Shown here in pieces: positions 9,737 through 17,468 of a DNA stretch of 64,000 nt. A program made the translations under genes and the position numbers. The notes under the pieces were generated by a model that worked only from the letters and a program-made list of their open reading frames with translations, was not told the DNA's origin and searched no databases. Each line of letters starts with the position of its first letter. Position 1 is the first letter of the stretch. Source of the DNA: Catelliglobosispora koreensis DSM 44566 (GTDB lineage: Bacteria; Actinomycetota; Actinomycetes; Mycobacteriales; Micromonosporaceae); assembly GCF_000379685.1 (NCBI RefSeq), contig NZ_KB903272.1, positions 248,624-312,623 on the forward strand, given 5' to 3'.

Positions 9737-10831
9737 ATGAGCGGCGGTGGCATGATCGACTTTGAGATCCACAGGAGTGAGCAGCCGGTAACGGCCACGG
9801 AGCGCGAAGCGCTGCTGGCCAACCCAGGTTTTGGCCGGGTATTTACCGACCACATGGTGACGATCCGTTATGCCGAGGGCAAGGGCTGGTACGACGCCCG
9901 CGTCGAGGCACGTGCGCCGATCCCCATGGACCCGGCGACGGCGGTGCTGCACTATGGCCAGGAGATCTTCGAGGGCTTAAAGGCCTACCACCGGGCCGAC
10001 GGCAAGACGGGCCTGTTCCGGGCCGACGCCAACGCGAGACGGTTCGCCGAGTCGGCCCGCCGCATGGCGATGGCTCCGCTGCCCGAAGACCTGTTCCTCA
10101 GCTCGATCGAGAAGCTTGTCGATGTGGATCGCGACTGGGTGCCGACGTCTGAGGGCGGCAGTCTTTACTTGCGCCCTTTCCAGTACGCCAATGAGGTGTT
10201 TCTGGGTGTCCGCCCTTCGCATGAATATCTCTATGTCCTGATCGCCTCGCCGGTGGGGTCCTACTTCTCCGGTGGGCTCAAGCCCGTGTCCATCTGGGTC
10301 TCGCAGGACTACACGCGCGCGGCGCCCGGGGGCACCGGCGCGGCCAAGTGCGGCGGAAACTACGCCGCTTCACTGATCGCTCAGGCTCAGGCCGCCGAGC
10401 ACGGCTGCGATCAGGTCGTGTTCCTCGACGCGGTGCACCGCAGCTACATCGACGAGCTCGGTGGCATGAACATCTTCTTCGTCCGCAAGGACGGATCGCT
10501 GATCACGCCGGAACTCAACGGATCGATTCTTCCGGGCATCACGCGGGAGTCCGTGATCAAGCTGGCCCAGGCCGAGGGACGGACTGTCGAGCAGCGGCAA
10601 ATTTCCCTACACGAGTGGCGCGAGGGAGCGAAGTCGGGCGAGATCGTGGAGACGTTCGCCTGCGGGACGGCGGCGGTGCTCACTCCGATTGGGACGGTCC
10701 GCGCCAATGACGGGGAGTTCCTCCTCGGGACGGGCGAGACCGGTCCGGTCACGTCAGCGCTGCGCCAGTCGCTTGTGGACATCCAGTACGGCCGCGCCGA
10801 AGATATCTATGGATGGACAACTATTATCTGA
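9737..10831 (+). CDS. ilvE: Branched-chain amino acid aminotransferase
   Basis: PLP enzyme (fold type IV) that makes valine, leucine and isoleucine from their keto acids with glutamate as donor. The 364 residues carry GQEIFEGLKAYHRADG, the PLP lysine in TGAAKCGGNYAASL (K204), FLDAVHRSYIDELGGMN and ETFACGTAAVLTPIG at the phosphate site. ATG 9737 is chosen because GGGAGGG lies nine bases ahead and homologues start with this region; an upstream frame from 9644 runs through the leuB hairpin. It closes the ilv-leu block and is followed by a strong hairpin. Confidence 0.95.
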   Translation: MSGGGMIDFEIHRSEQPVTATEREALLANPGFGRVFTDHMVTIRYAEGKGWYDARVEARAPIPMDPATAVLHYGQEIFEGLKAYHRADGKTGLFRADANARRFAESARRMAMAPLPEDLFLSSIEKLVDVDRDWVPTSEGGSLYLRPFQYANEVFLGVRPSHEYLYVLIASPVGSYFSGGLKPVSIWVSQDYTRAAPGGTGAAKCGGNYAASLIAQAQAAEHGCDQVVFLDAVHRSYIDELGGMNIFFVRKDGSLITPELNGSILPGITRESVIKLAQAEGRTVEQRQISLHEWREGAKSGEIVETFACGTAAVLTPIGTVRANDGEFLLGTGETGPVTSALRQSLVDIQYGRAEDIYGWTTII

Positions 10832-10880
10832 TCGGACGTGTTCCAGCTGGGCGGGGTGAGCCGCCTGGCCGAGAACCTGT

Positions 10881-10913
10881 TGGGCGGGCTCCCGTTGGCC
10901 GGGTGCCCGCCCA
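10881..10913. terminator. Bidirectional hairpin after ilvE
   Basis: Nine base pairs (10881-10889 with 10905-10913) plus an inner 4-bp stem are separated by one mismatch. It lies between convergent ilvE and the minus-strand gene ending at 11046. The rest of 10832-11045 shows no gene I can support. Confidence 0.65.
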
Positions 10914-11045
10914 CTTGTATTCAGACGATCGTATGACCCCAAATTGGGACTCGACGCAGCGTGTGCGGAGTTCTACGTTGTCTATCATGTCGGAGCTCCC
11001 TTCACCCCGACTAACGAACCCCACTGGCGATGAGCAGCGGGTTAG

Positions 11046-11666
11046 TTACCCGGCACGACGTAAAGCGGCCTCCATTGTGGAGGGACGCGCGACAGTCGAC
11101 GGCCGGCGGACCGTCAAAGGGAGATCGAGAAAGCTCGCATCGAGGTGCACCAAAGCGCTGAGGAGCGCCTTCTGTGCATACGGGGCTTCGGGCAGGTTCC
11201 ACTTGACCTGTGCGGGCGTGAGATGCCAGCGCACTTGGCCCTCGGGCAACACCGTCGGCGGCGCTGGCACCCAGGAGCCAGCGGCATGCAGCACGATATC
11301 GGTGCGGTGGGCGAGTTCGGCCCGCAACGGGGAACCAGCTTGCACAAGGAACACCCAGCGGTCGGTTGGCAGAATTATCACCGGGCCGATGGACCCCCGG
11401 ACGGCTGAACCGAGCAACCCCGGAACCTCGATCGCATCGAAGTTCTGGCCGGTTGGCAGCAGCACCGAGTGGGGACGTTCACGCCACCAGTCCGCCTCGT
11501 CCACTCCGGACGACAGGTCGGGCAGCAGAGGATGGCAACTGGACGCCCAGCAGGTCGGGCGGTCGCAAGCCATGCGGGAACCATTGAAATACGAGCCCGG
11601 GGTGACGGCCCATCCGTGGTTGGCGAAACGGCTAGCAGCCCGGCGCAGCCTCATCCTCAAGAGCAT
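11046..11666 (-). CDS. Primase/polymerase (AEP-like) N-terminal domain protein
   Basis: A 206-residue protein resembling the small actinobacterial proteins annotated as bifunctional DNA primase/polymerase, N-terminal. Seen are an N-terminal helix with ANHGWAVTPGSYF, a Cys pair region (CDRPTC), HPLLPD, DEADWWRERPHSVLLPTGQNFDAIEVP and GPVIILPTDRWVFLV. No helicase or second primase domain is attached, so a replicative role is not shown. AAAGGGG lies nine bases before the second of two ATGs, so 11666 is preferred to 11675. It is divergent from the HTH gene at 11846. A plus-strand frame across the same DNA looks like a shadow. Family call moderate, function unknown. Confidence 0.72.
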   Translation of the reverse strand: MLLRMRLRRAASRFANHGWAVTPGSYFNGSRMACDRPTCWASSCHPLLPDLSSGVDEADWWRERPHSVLLPTGQNFDAIEVPGLLGSAVRGSIGPVIILPTDRWVFLVQAGSPLRAELAHRTDIVLHAAGSWVPAPPTVLPEGQVRWHLTPAQVKWNLPEAPYAQKALLSALVHLDASFLDLPLTVRRPSTVARPSTMEAALRRAG

Positions 11667-11768
11667 GAAATTCATCCCCTTTCATCGATGGGTCGCGCGT
11701 TACTTTCACCTTCATGTTTCGTTGACCGCTTCAACGATCCGTAAACGCAATCGCCCATATGCAATACC

Positions 11769-11782
11769 CAACTTGCAAGTTG
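11769..11782. promoter_or_regulatory. 14-bp perfect palindrome between divergent genes
   Basis: The sequence CAACTTGCAAGTTG is its own reverse complement. An offset ATGCAA/TTGCAT pair (11759-11764 and 11780-11785) overlaps it. It lies 64 bases before the HTH gene start and about 100 before the primase-like gene, so it is a candidate operator for the neighbouring HTH protein. Confidence 0.6.
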
Positions 11783-11845
11783 CATTTGAAGGTACGCATC
11801 CTCACTGAAAAACAGCGCACAACCTGTGCGATCGGAGGGCGGGAG

Positions 11846-13075
11846 ATGGACGAGCTGCCGATAGGCCGGCGGGTCGCCTACTGGCGCAACCGGCGAAAAA
11901 TGTCCCAGCAGGTCTTCGCTGACCGGCTAGGCAAGTCCAAGAGCTGGGTAGACAAGGTTGAGCGCGGGGTGCGCCGGCTCGACAAGTTCTCCGTCACCTC
12001 AGAGATCGCTGAAGTGTTGCAAGTGGACGTTCAACTGCTCCTCGGCCGCGAACCGGAGCGACGTCCCGACAGCATGAACTGCATCGATCAGATTGAGGTC
12101 ACCGAAATACGGTCCGCTTTAGAGCGATACGACCAGATCAGCGCCTTTTTCTACGCACCGCCTGAGCCGCCGCCCATCGCGGAAATGCAGAAGGCGACGG
12201 CGCACGCCTGGCAAACCCTCCTTCACGCGAAGTGGGGAGTGCTGACCCGGGCGTTGCCCAAGCTGCTGCGTGAGGCACAGGCGGCCGACGCCGCTTACGC
12301 CGGCACGGATCACGCGGTCGACGCGGCGCACCTGCTCGGTCAGGTTTACCAAATCACGTCCAGTGCCATGCGGCGCCTAGGTGAACTCGACTTGGGCTGG
12401 CTCGCGGCTGACAGAAGCATCGCCGTTAGTCAGCGCGCGGGCGATCAGCTGTTAGCTGGCGTCGCGACCATGCGCGTGGCGAACGCCCTTCGCGCACTAG
12501 GGCGTCACCGGTCCGCATTGGAAGTCAACGTCAACATCGCGAACAGGCTGAGCCCGAACGCGGTGGACCCGAGCAGTCCTGAGCGGATCTCCGTCTATGG
12601 CATCTTGCTGTTGCAAGGGGCGATGGCGGCATCGTGCATTGGCGACAGTGCCACGATGGAGGATCTGCTCGCCGCCGCCGATGACGCGGCACAAGGACTG
12701 GGCAAGGACCTCAACCACTACTGGACCAACTTCGGTCCCACGAATGTGTTGCTGCACCGGGCAGCAGCGGCGGTCGAGCTGGGCGACGGAGGGGTCGCTG
12801 TCGCCATTAACGACGCCATTAGCCCGGAGTCCTTCCGTGGGCTCATGCCCGAACGGCGGGCGCACCACTATATAGACATGTCACGCGCGTTCGCCCAGGT
12901 CGGTGATGTGGGCAAGGCGGGGGAGATGTTGCTCGAGTGTGATCAGCTCGCGCCAGCCGAGGTACGCTGCCGTCCCATAGCGCATGAAGTCATGGGAGAC
13001 ATCCTGCGCCGGACAAAGGGAAGCCCGCCAATCGCGATCGCGGATTTGGCCGAGCAGATGGGCGTCGGAGTTTGA
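11846..13075 (+). CDS. XRE-family HTH regulator with TPR-like C-terminus
   Basis: A 409-residue protein. An XRE helix-turn-helix fills about residues 5-62 (GRRVAYWRNRRKMSQQVFAD, then GKSKSWVDKVERG). The rest is a long all-helical region rich in Ala and Leu, of the TPR type used for ligand or peptide sensing. ATG 11846 has GGAGG seven bases ahead. Its stop codon overlaps the TTG start of the flavoprotein gene, and Nif3 overlaps next, so the three are one transcript. The 14-bp palindrome upstream may be its own operator. The ligand and targets are unknown. Confidence 0.85.
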   Translation: MDELPIGRRVAYWRNRRKMSQQVFADRLGKSKSWVDKVERGVRRLDKFSVTSEIAEVLQVDVQLLLGREPERRPDSMNCIDQIEVTEIRSALERYDQISAFFYAPPEPPPIAEMQKATAHAWQTLLHAKWGVLTRALPKLLREAQAADAAYAGTDHAVDAAHLLGQVYQITSSAMRRLGELDLGWLAADRSIAVSQRAGDQLLAGVATMRVANALRALGRHRSALEVNVNIANRLSPNAVDPSSPERISVYGILLLQGAMAASCIGDSATMEDLLAAADDAAQGLGKDLNHYWTNFGPTNVLLHRAAAAVELGDGGVAVAINDAISPESFRGLMPERRAHHYIDMSRAFAQVGDVGKAGEMLLECDQLAPAEVRCRPIAHEVMGDILRRTKGSPPIAIADLAEQMGVGV

Positions 13076-13611
13076 TCGTCTATTTGATTTGCTGTGGTTC
13101 TCCAGTCGCCCGCGATGTCGGGCGACTGGTTTCTTTAGTGCAGGAACGTGGGCACACCGCATGCGTGGTGCCCACTCCGGATGGCCGCAAGTTCCTCGAC
13201 CTATACGCGCTCGCGGAGCAGTCAGGCTTCCCGGTGCGGTCTTTCTACAAGAATCCCGGCGAGCCCGATCTGCTGCCGCCGGCGGATGGGTTCATCGTCG
13301 CGCCCGCCACCGTGAACACCATCAATAAGTGGGCGGCCGGAATCACCGACACCCTCCCTTTAGGACTGCTCAATGAGGCCTACGGGCTGGGCAAGCCGAT
13401 CGTGGCGATTCCTTACACCAACCACCTCATCGCGCGGCATCCGCTCTTCAATGACAACATCGCCAGACTCAGAAGCTGGGGGGTGAATGTGCTCTATGGT
13501 GACGAGGTAGTCAAGCTACAGCCGCCCGGCGAAGCGGAGAATGTCCGCGAGACGTTCCCGTGGCAGCTGAGCCTCGACGAACTGGAGCGGATGTGCAACT
13601 CCAGCAACTGA
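13072..13611 (+). CDS. HFCD-type flavoprotein
   Basis: A 179-residue flavoprotein of the homo-oligomeric Cys decarboxylase fold (relatives: Dfp/CoaC, EpiD). The N-terminal strand LICCGSPVARDVGRLVSLV resembles the FMN phosphate site, and PPADGFIVAPATVNTINKWA matches the PASANT-like FMN motif in a diverged form. The PXMNXXMW motif of true phosphopantothenoylcysteine decarboxylases is absent, so that reaction is not implied. The TTG start overlaps the TGA of the HTH gene. Pairing with an upstream HTH-TPR gene suggests a regulated oxidoreductase or a co-sensor, which is inference. Confidence 0.8.
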   Translation: MIVYLICCGSPVARDVGRLVSLVQERGHTACVVPTPDGRKFLDLYALAEQSGFPVRSFYKNPGEPDLLPPADGFIVAPATVNTINKWAAGITDTLPLGLLNEAYGLGKPIVAIPYTNHLIARHPLFNDNIARLRSWGVNVLYGDEVVKLQPPGEAENVRETFPWQLSLDELERMCNSSN

Positions 13612-14393
13612 TCGCTGGCCTGGAAGCGCGCTATCCCCTGGAGTGGGCCGAGCCGTGGGACCGGGTTGGCTTAGTGACCGGAAAGCCGGCCCAGGACATC
13701 CGCCGTGTTCTTTGTGTTGTGGACGTGACGCCCGAGACCGTGGCCGAGGCCATCGAGATGCGGGCTGACTTGATCCTGGCGCATCACCCGCTGCTGTTTG
13801 AGAAGGTCTCCTCGATCGCTGCCACCACGCCGCAGGGCCGGATGATTCACGACTTGATCGCGCACGGCATCGCCCTCTACACCGCGCACACCAACGCCGA
13901 TGTGGCCAGTCCGGGCGTGAGTGACGCGCTTGCTGACGCTCTGGGCATCGTGGGGCGGATGCCGTTGCTGCCCACCGCCGACGGGCGGGGTCATGGCCGC
14001 GTCGGCCGGTTGCCCATGGTTTTGCCTCTGCGGGAATTCGCGCAACTCGCGGCCCGTGTCCTCAATGCAGGAGACGTGGGGGTACGCGTCGCGGGTGACC
14101 TCGCGAAAAGGATCACCCTGGTCGCCGTGTGCGGTGGTTCCGGAGGCGATTTCCTGCCCCAGGCGCGCGAGCTCAAAGTCGATGTCTACGTGACTGGTGA
14201 TCTTAAGCACCACCAGGTCAGCGAACATCTCGCGTTGGGCGGCCCAGCCCTGGTCGACGCCGGTCACTGGGCCACCGAGCAGCCCTGGCTCACCGAAGTC
14301 GCGGGCTGGCTGGCTAAGGAAACCGGCCTCGAAGCGATCGTGTCGGGCCTGAGCACCGATCCCTGGACGGCTCAGTTGCGTGGCCGGCCGTAA
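13593..14393 (+). CDS. Nif3-like dinuclear metal centre protein
   Basis: Member of the NIF3/YbgI family, hexameric toroids with a two-metal site; the reaction is unsettled although some databases name it GTP cyclohydrolase I type 2. Of 266 residues, LQQLIAGLEARYPLEWAEPW and DRVGLVTG form the conserved N-terminus; metal ligands are in ILAHHPLLF, TAHTNADV and DAGHWATEQ. The start is GTG 13593, 5 bases after GGAG, overlapping the flavoprotein end by 19 bases. It leads into the conserved zinc-ribbon and RNase H pair. Confidence 0.9.
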   Translation: MQLQQLIAGLEARYPLEWAEPWDRVGLVTGKPAQDIRRVLCVVDVTPETVAEAIEMRADLILAHHPLLFEKVSSIAATTPQGRMIHDLIAHGIALYTAHTNADVASPGVSDALADALGIVGRMPLLPTADGRGHGRVGRLPMVLPLREFAQLAARVLNAGDVGVRVAGDLAKRITLVAVCGGSGGDFLPQARELKVDVYVTGDLKHHQVSEHLALGGPALVDAGHWATEQPWLTEVAGWLAKETGLEAIVSGLSTDPWTAQLRGRP

Positions 14394-14445
14394 TGGCCTG
14401 CTCGCCGCGGAAGGCGTCACCGGGTTGCGGGCATAATCGTGGACT

Positions 14446-15186
14446 ATGAGGGCAGACCCGAAAGACCAGCAGCGCTTGCTCGACGTGCAAGCGATCGACA
14501 CGGCGCTGCAGCAGCTCGCACACCGCAAGAAGAACCTGCCCGAGTTTGCTGAGGTGGCGGGGCTCACCAAGGTGATCAGCGCCCTTGAAGACGAGCGCGC
14601 CCGCGCTGAGGTTGAGGTCGATGACCTCGATCGCGACATCAGCAAACTGGAAAAAGAGGTCGAATCAGTACGTCAGCGCGCCCAGCGTGATCAGGACCGG
14701 CTGACTGACGGCAGGCTCCCGGCGCGTGAGCTGACCGCCCTTGAGCACGAGATGGTCTCCCTGAAACGGCGTCAGGCAGAGCTTGAAGACGCCGAGCTGG
14801 AGTTGATGGAAAAGCGCGAGACGGCACAGGCCGCCCTCGACGCGGTAGACGAGAAGATCGCCTCGGCGCGCGAGCGGCGCGAGGGCACCGAGGCCAAGCG
14901 GGACGCCGCGCTTGGCGAACTGTCCAAAGAGGAGGAATGGAAGGCCAGCGCGCGCAAGCCGCTTGTTGCCGACCTCCCAGCGGACTTGGTGACGCTCTAC
15001 GACAAAATCCGGGCCGACTCTGGCGGCCTCGGAGCGGCGTTGGTCCGGCATGGACAGTGCGGCGGTTGCCGTCTTGAGCTTTATGGTGCCGACCGGGCGC
15101 GGGTGAAAGCCGCACCGGCCGACGAGGTCCTGCGGTGCGAAGAGTGCCGTCGCATCATGGTGCGCACTTCGGAGTCTGGCTTGTGA
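14446..15186 (+). CDS. C4-type zinc ribbon coiled-coil protein
   Basis: A 246-residue protein with a long coiled coil (about residues 10-170, heptads rich in Glu, Leu, Ala and Arg) and a C-terminal C4 zinc ribbon: CGGCRLELYG and LRCEECRRIM give two CxxC pairs. It matches the conserved family seen next to Nif3 and RNase H in actinobacteria. A nucleic acid role is often assumed but not proven. Its stop overlaps the GTG of the RNase H gene (GTGA). CATAAT at 14432-14437 lies eight bases before the ATG with no Shine-Dalgarno, so the message is probably leaderless. Confidence 0.9.
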   Translation: MRADPKDQQRLLDVQAIDTALQQLAHRKKNLPEFAEVAGLTKVISALEDERARAEVEVDDLDRDISKLEKEVESVRQRAQRDQDRLTDGRLPARELTALEHEMVSLKRRQAELEDAELELMEKRETAQAALDAVDEKIASARERREGTEAKRDAALGELSKEEEWKASARKPLVADLPADLVTLYDKIRADSGGLGAALVRHGQCGGCRLELYGADRARVKAAPADEVLRCEECRRIMVRTSESGL

Positions 15187-16235
15187 GAGTCGTGATCGAG
15201 GCCGACGGCGGAGCCCGGGGAAACCCTGGCCCCGCCGGCTACGGTGCCGTGGTTCGCGATGCCGAGACCGGAGCCGTGCTCGCTGAGCGGGGCGAAGCGA
15301 TCGGCATCGCCACGAACAACATCGCTGAATACTCAGGTCTCGTCGCCGGGCTGGAAGCCGCGGCCGAGCTAGGGGCCACGGCGGCCGATGTCTACATGGA
15401 TTCCAAGCTCGTCATCGAGCAGATGTCGGGCCGCTGGCAGATCAAGCATCCCGGCTTGCGGCCGCTCGCGGCGAAAGCGGCCGCGCTGAGCAAGCAGATC
15501 GGAACCGTTGGCTACCACTGGATTCCGCGCGAGAAGAACCAGCACGCCGACGCGATCGCCAACCGCGCCATGGACGGGCTGCCCGCCGAGTCGGCGCCGC
15601 AACAAGCACCGCTGGGCACGTGGGAGCCGCGAACGATGGCGGCCACGCGGCTCATCTTGGTGCGCCATGGCTCCACCGCGATGACCGCCGAGAAGCGTTA
15701 CTCGGGCCGGGGCGACGTGCCACTGTCCGAAGTGGGCAGAGTGCAGGCCGAAGCGGTCGCCCGGCGCGTGGCCGCGCTCGATCCCGCCGCGGTCTACTCC
15801 TCGCCGCTGAGCCGGTGCCTGGAAACGGCGGAGCTGACAGGACTTCCCGTCTATCCCGACGCCGACCTCATCGAGTGCGACTTCGGTGTGTGGGAAGGCT
15901 TGACCTTTACTCAGGTGCGCGCTGACTACGGCAAGGAACTCAACCGCTGGCTCGCCTCCGCGTCGGCGGCTCCTCCCGGTGGCGAATCGTTTCATCAAGT
16001 CGCCAAGCGAGTCAGTGAAGCCGTCGCCCGGATCAGGAAGGCGCACCCGGGGCAGACCGTCGCGATCGTGTCCCACGTTTCGCCCATCAAACTGATTCTG
16101 CGCGACGCGCTGGGCGCGACTGACGCGATCCTGCACCGGCTCTTCCTTGATCCGGCCGGGATGTCCATTGTGGACTATTACCCCGACGACGCTATCGCCG
16201 TACGGACCGTCAATGACATCGCACACCTTGGATGA
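15183..16235 (+). CDS. Bifunctional RNase HI / CobC-like acid phosphatase
   Basis: A fusion known from mycobacterial Rv2228c. Residues 1 to about 135 are RNase HI, which cleaves RNA in RNA-DNA hybrids: VIEADGGARGNPG, NNIAEYSGLVAGLEA, VYMDSKLVIEQMSG and NQHADAIANRAMD supply the acidic active site. Residues about 160-350 are a histidine phosphatase with LVRHGSTAMT, the E/R region and IVSHVSP, related to alpha-ribazole phosphatase of cobalamin synthesis. GTG 15183 overlaps the previous stop by four bases. Length (350) is a little below Rv2228c. Both active sites look intact. Confidence 0.93.
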   Translation: MRVVIEADGGARGNPGPAGYGAVVRDAETGAVLAERGEAIGIATNNIAEYSGLVAGLEAAAELGATAADVYMDSKLVIEQMSGRWQIKHPGLRPLAAKAAALSKQIGTVGYHWIPREKNQHADAIANRAMDGLPAESAPQQAPLGTWEPRTMAATRLILVRHGSTAMTAEKRYSGRGDVPLSEVGRVQAEAVARRVAALDPAAVYSSPLSRCLETAELTGLPVYPDADLIECDFGVWEGLTFTQVRADYGKELNRWLASASAAPPGGESFHQVAKRVSEAVARIRKAHPGQTVAIVSHVSPIKLILRDALGATDAILHRLFLDPAGMSIVDYYPDDAIAVRTVNDIAHLG

Positions 16236-16491
16236 GTCGCGCGGGCTGAACGATCCGCACGCGCAACGGCTTTCGCCAGACCACCCGCGACGGTCAGAGA
16301 TTCTGGCCGCTCACGCGAAGGCGCTCGAGGGCGGCGACCTCGGCTATGCCGACCCGGACACGGGACTTTTCGTGCTCACGGCGGGCTACTTGGCCGAGCG
16401 TGGCTACTGCTGCACCAACGGGTGCCGGCACTGTCCCTATGTCACCAGTTCCCCGGCGACGGCGGAAGCGGGTGCGACGCCGGGTGAATGA
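16213..16491 (+). CDS. DUF5522 family Cys-rich small protein
   Basis: A 92-residue protein with a conserved C-terminal CCTNGCRHCPY signature (four Cys and one His) and the preceding VLTAGYLAERGY, typical of DUF5522. The Cys cluster suggests metal binding, but the function is unknown. It overlaps the end of the RNase H gene by 23 bases, and its own 3' end overlaps the convergent C39-like gene by 50 bases. ATG 16213 is the first reasonable start. Confidence 0.8.
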   Translation: MTSHTLDESRGLNDPHAQRLSPDHPRRSEILAAHAKALEGGDLGYADPDTGLFVLTAGYLAERGYCCTNGCRHCPYVTSSPATAEAGATPGE

Positions 16492-17458
16492 CGTAGACGA
16501 CGCCGCCCGAGGTGTTCAGCCACGCTGATTCCCACTCGCGGCGGCCGACCGGTTTACACACCTCAGCGTTGCTGTCCGAGGCGGGGTCGTGCAGGATCGG
16601 ATCGCCCTCGTCAGTGAAGCCGGAAAGCACCATCAGGTGGCCATTCGTCCCGTAGTTCAACCCGGGCACCTGTCCCGCTTGATACGTCGCTGACGCGATG
16701 AGTGGAATGCCCGCCTCGATGAACAGAGCGGCTTCGTTGAGGGAACGCAGCCGCGTGACGAAAGCTTCCAAGCCGAAGGTGCCGGCGTAAGCGGTGTTGA
16801 ACGGCCAGTTGCCGCAACCACCGTAGGCGGTGTCGTAGGTGCTGCGGGCCGCGTGGATGACCCAAGGGTCCACATAGGACGGATCAACCCAGGCGTAATC
16901 GACAGGCTTGGGTCCCGTGCCCCAGTAGGCGAGGATCATCGACGTGGACGTGGGGCTGCACCACGATTGCCCGCCACCATCCCACTGCGGGTAAAGGCCA
17001 CGATGCAACCGCTGAGCAAACGACGGTACTGATAAAGCCCGCCCCGAGCCCAACGGCTCGGATGCCGCGAGCCGCCCCGGCAGTGCCGAAGCCATGAGAT
17101 GCGCCGAGTGCAGCACCGCCCCGCCCACGCACGTGATGCGCAATTGCCAGCTGGCCAGGGCATGCCCCGGCTGCGCGCGGAACGTGTCGGCGTTGACGGT
17201 GCCGTGCTCGTCGCCTTGCCCTGGCACCGACGTGCGCGTGAAGTGCTCATCGGTGGCGGCCCACTCGCCGAGGCTGAACCATTTCGTCAGGGCCCCGGAC
17301 ACGGTGGTGCCACGCACTTGCGCACGGATATAGCTGGCACCCGGAGTGGAGGCTGTCCACGACGCGATGAGTTCGGTAGCGGCGAAGTCAGCGCTCAGTT
17401 GCGGGCTCGTCCACTGGGGCGCGTCGAAGCCCTCTTTGAACCGGTGCAGCGCGATCAC
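16442..17458 (-). CDS. C39-like family peptidase, no visible signal peptide
   Basis: A 338-residue protein of the actinobacterial peptidase C39-like group. The N-terminal half is a beta-rich domain of unknown role. The papain-like half shows the Cys in GGGQSWCSPTSTSMILAYWG, the His in YGTNGHLMVLSGF and the Asp in ILHDPASD. Many relatives are secreted, but this start (MIALHRFKEGFDA) has no hydrophobic leader. TAACGT seven bases ahead of the GTG (reading the minus strand) suggests a leaderless transcript beginning just after the ligase gene. Substrate unknown. Confidence 0.85.
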   Translation of the reverse strand: MIALHRFKEGFDAPQWTSPQLSADFAATELIASWTASTPGASYIRAQVRGTTVSGALTKWFSLGEWAATDEHFTRTSVPGQGDEHGTVNADTFRAQPGHALASWQLRITCVGGAVLHSAHLMASALPGRLAASEPLGSGRALSVPSFAQRLHRGLYPQWDGGGQSWCSPTSTSMILAYWGTGPKPVDYAWVDPSYVDPWVIHAARSTYDTAYGGCGNWPFNTAYAGTFGLEAFVTRLRSLNEAALFIEAGIPLIASATYQAGQVPGLNYGTNGHLMVLSGFTDEGDPILHDPASDSNAEVCKPVGRREWESAWLNTSGGVVYVIHPASHPLPPSPGNW

Positions 17459-17468
17459 GACCGCAACG

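Noticed and set aside
10813-11808. 331-codon plus-strand frame starting in the end of ilvE
   Set aside because: It has low-complexity Arg/Gly/Pro content, covers the ilvE terminator and opposes a minus-strand frame with recognisable primase-like motifs.
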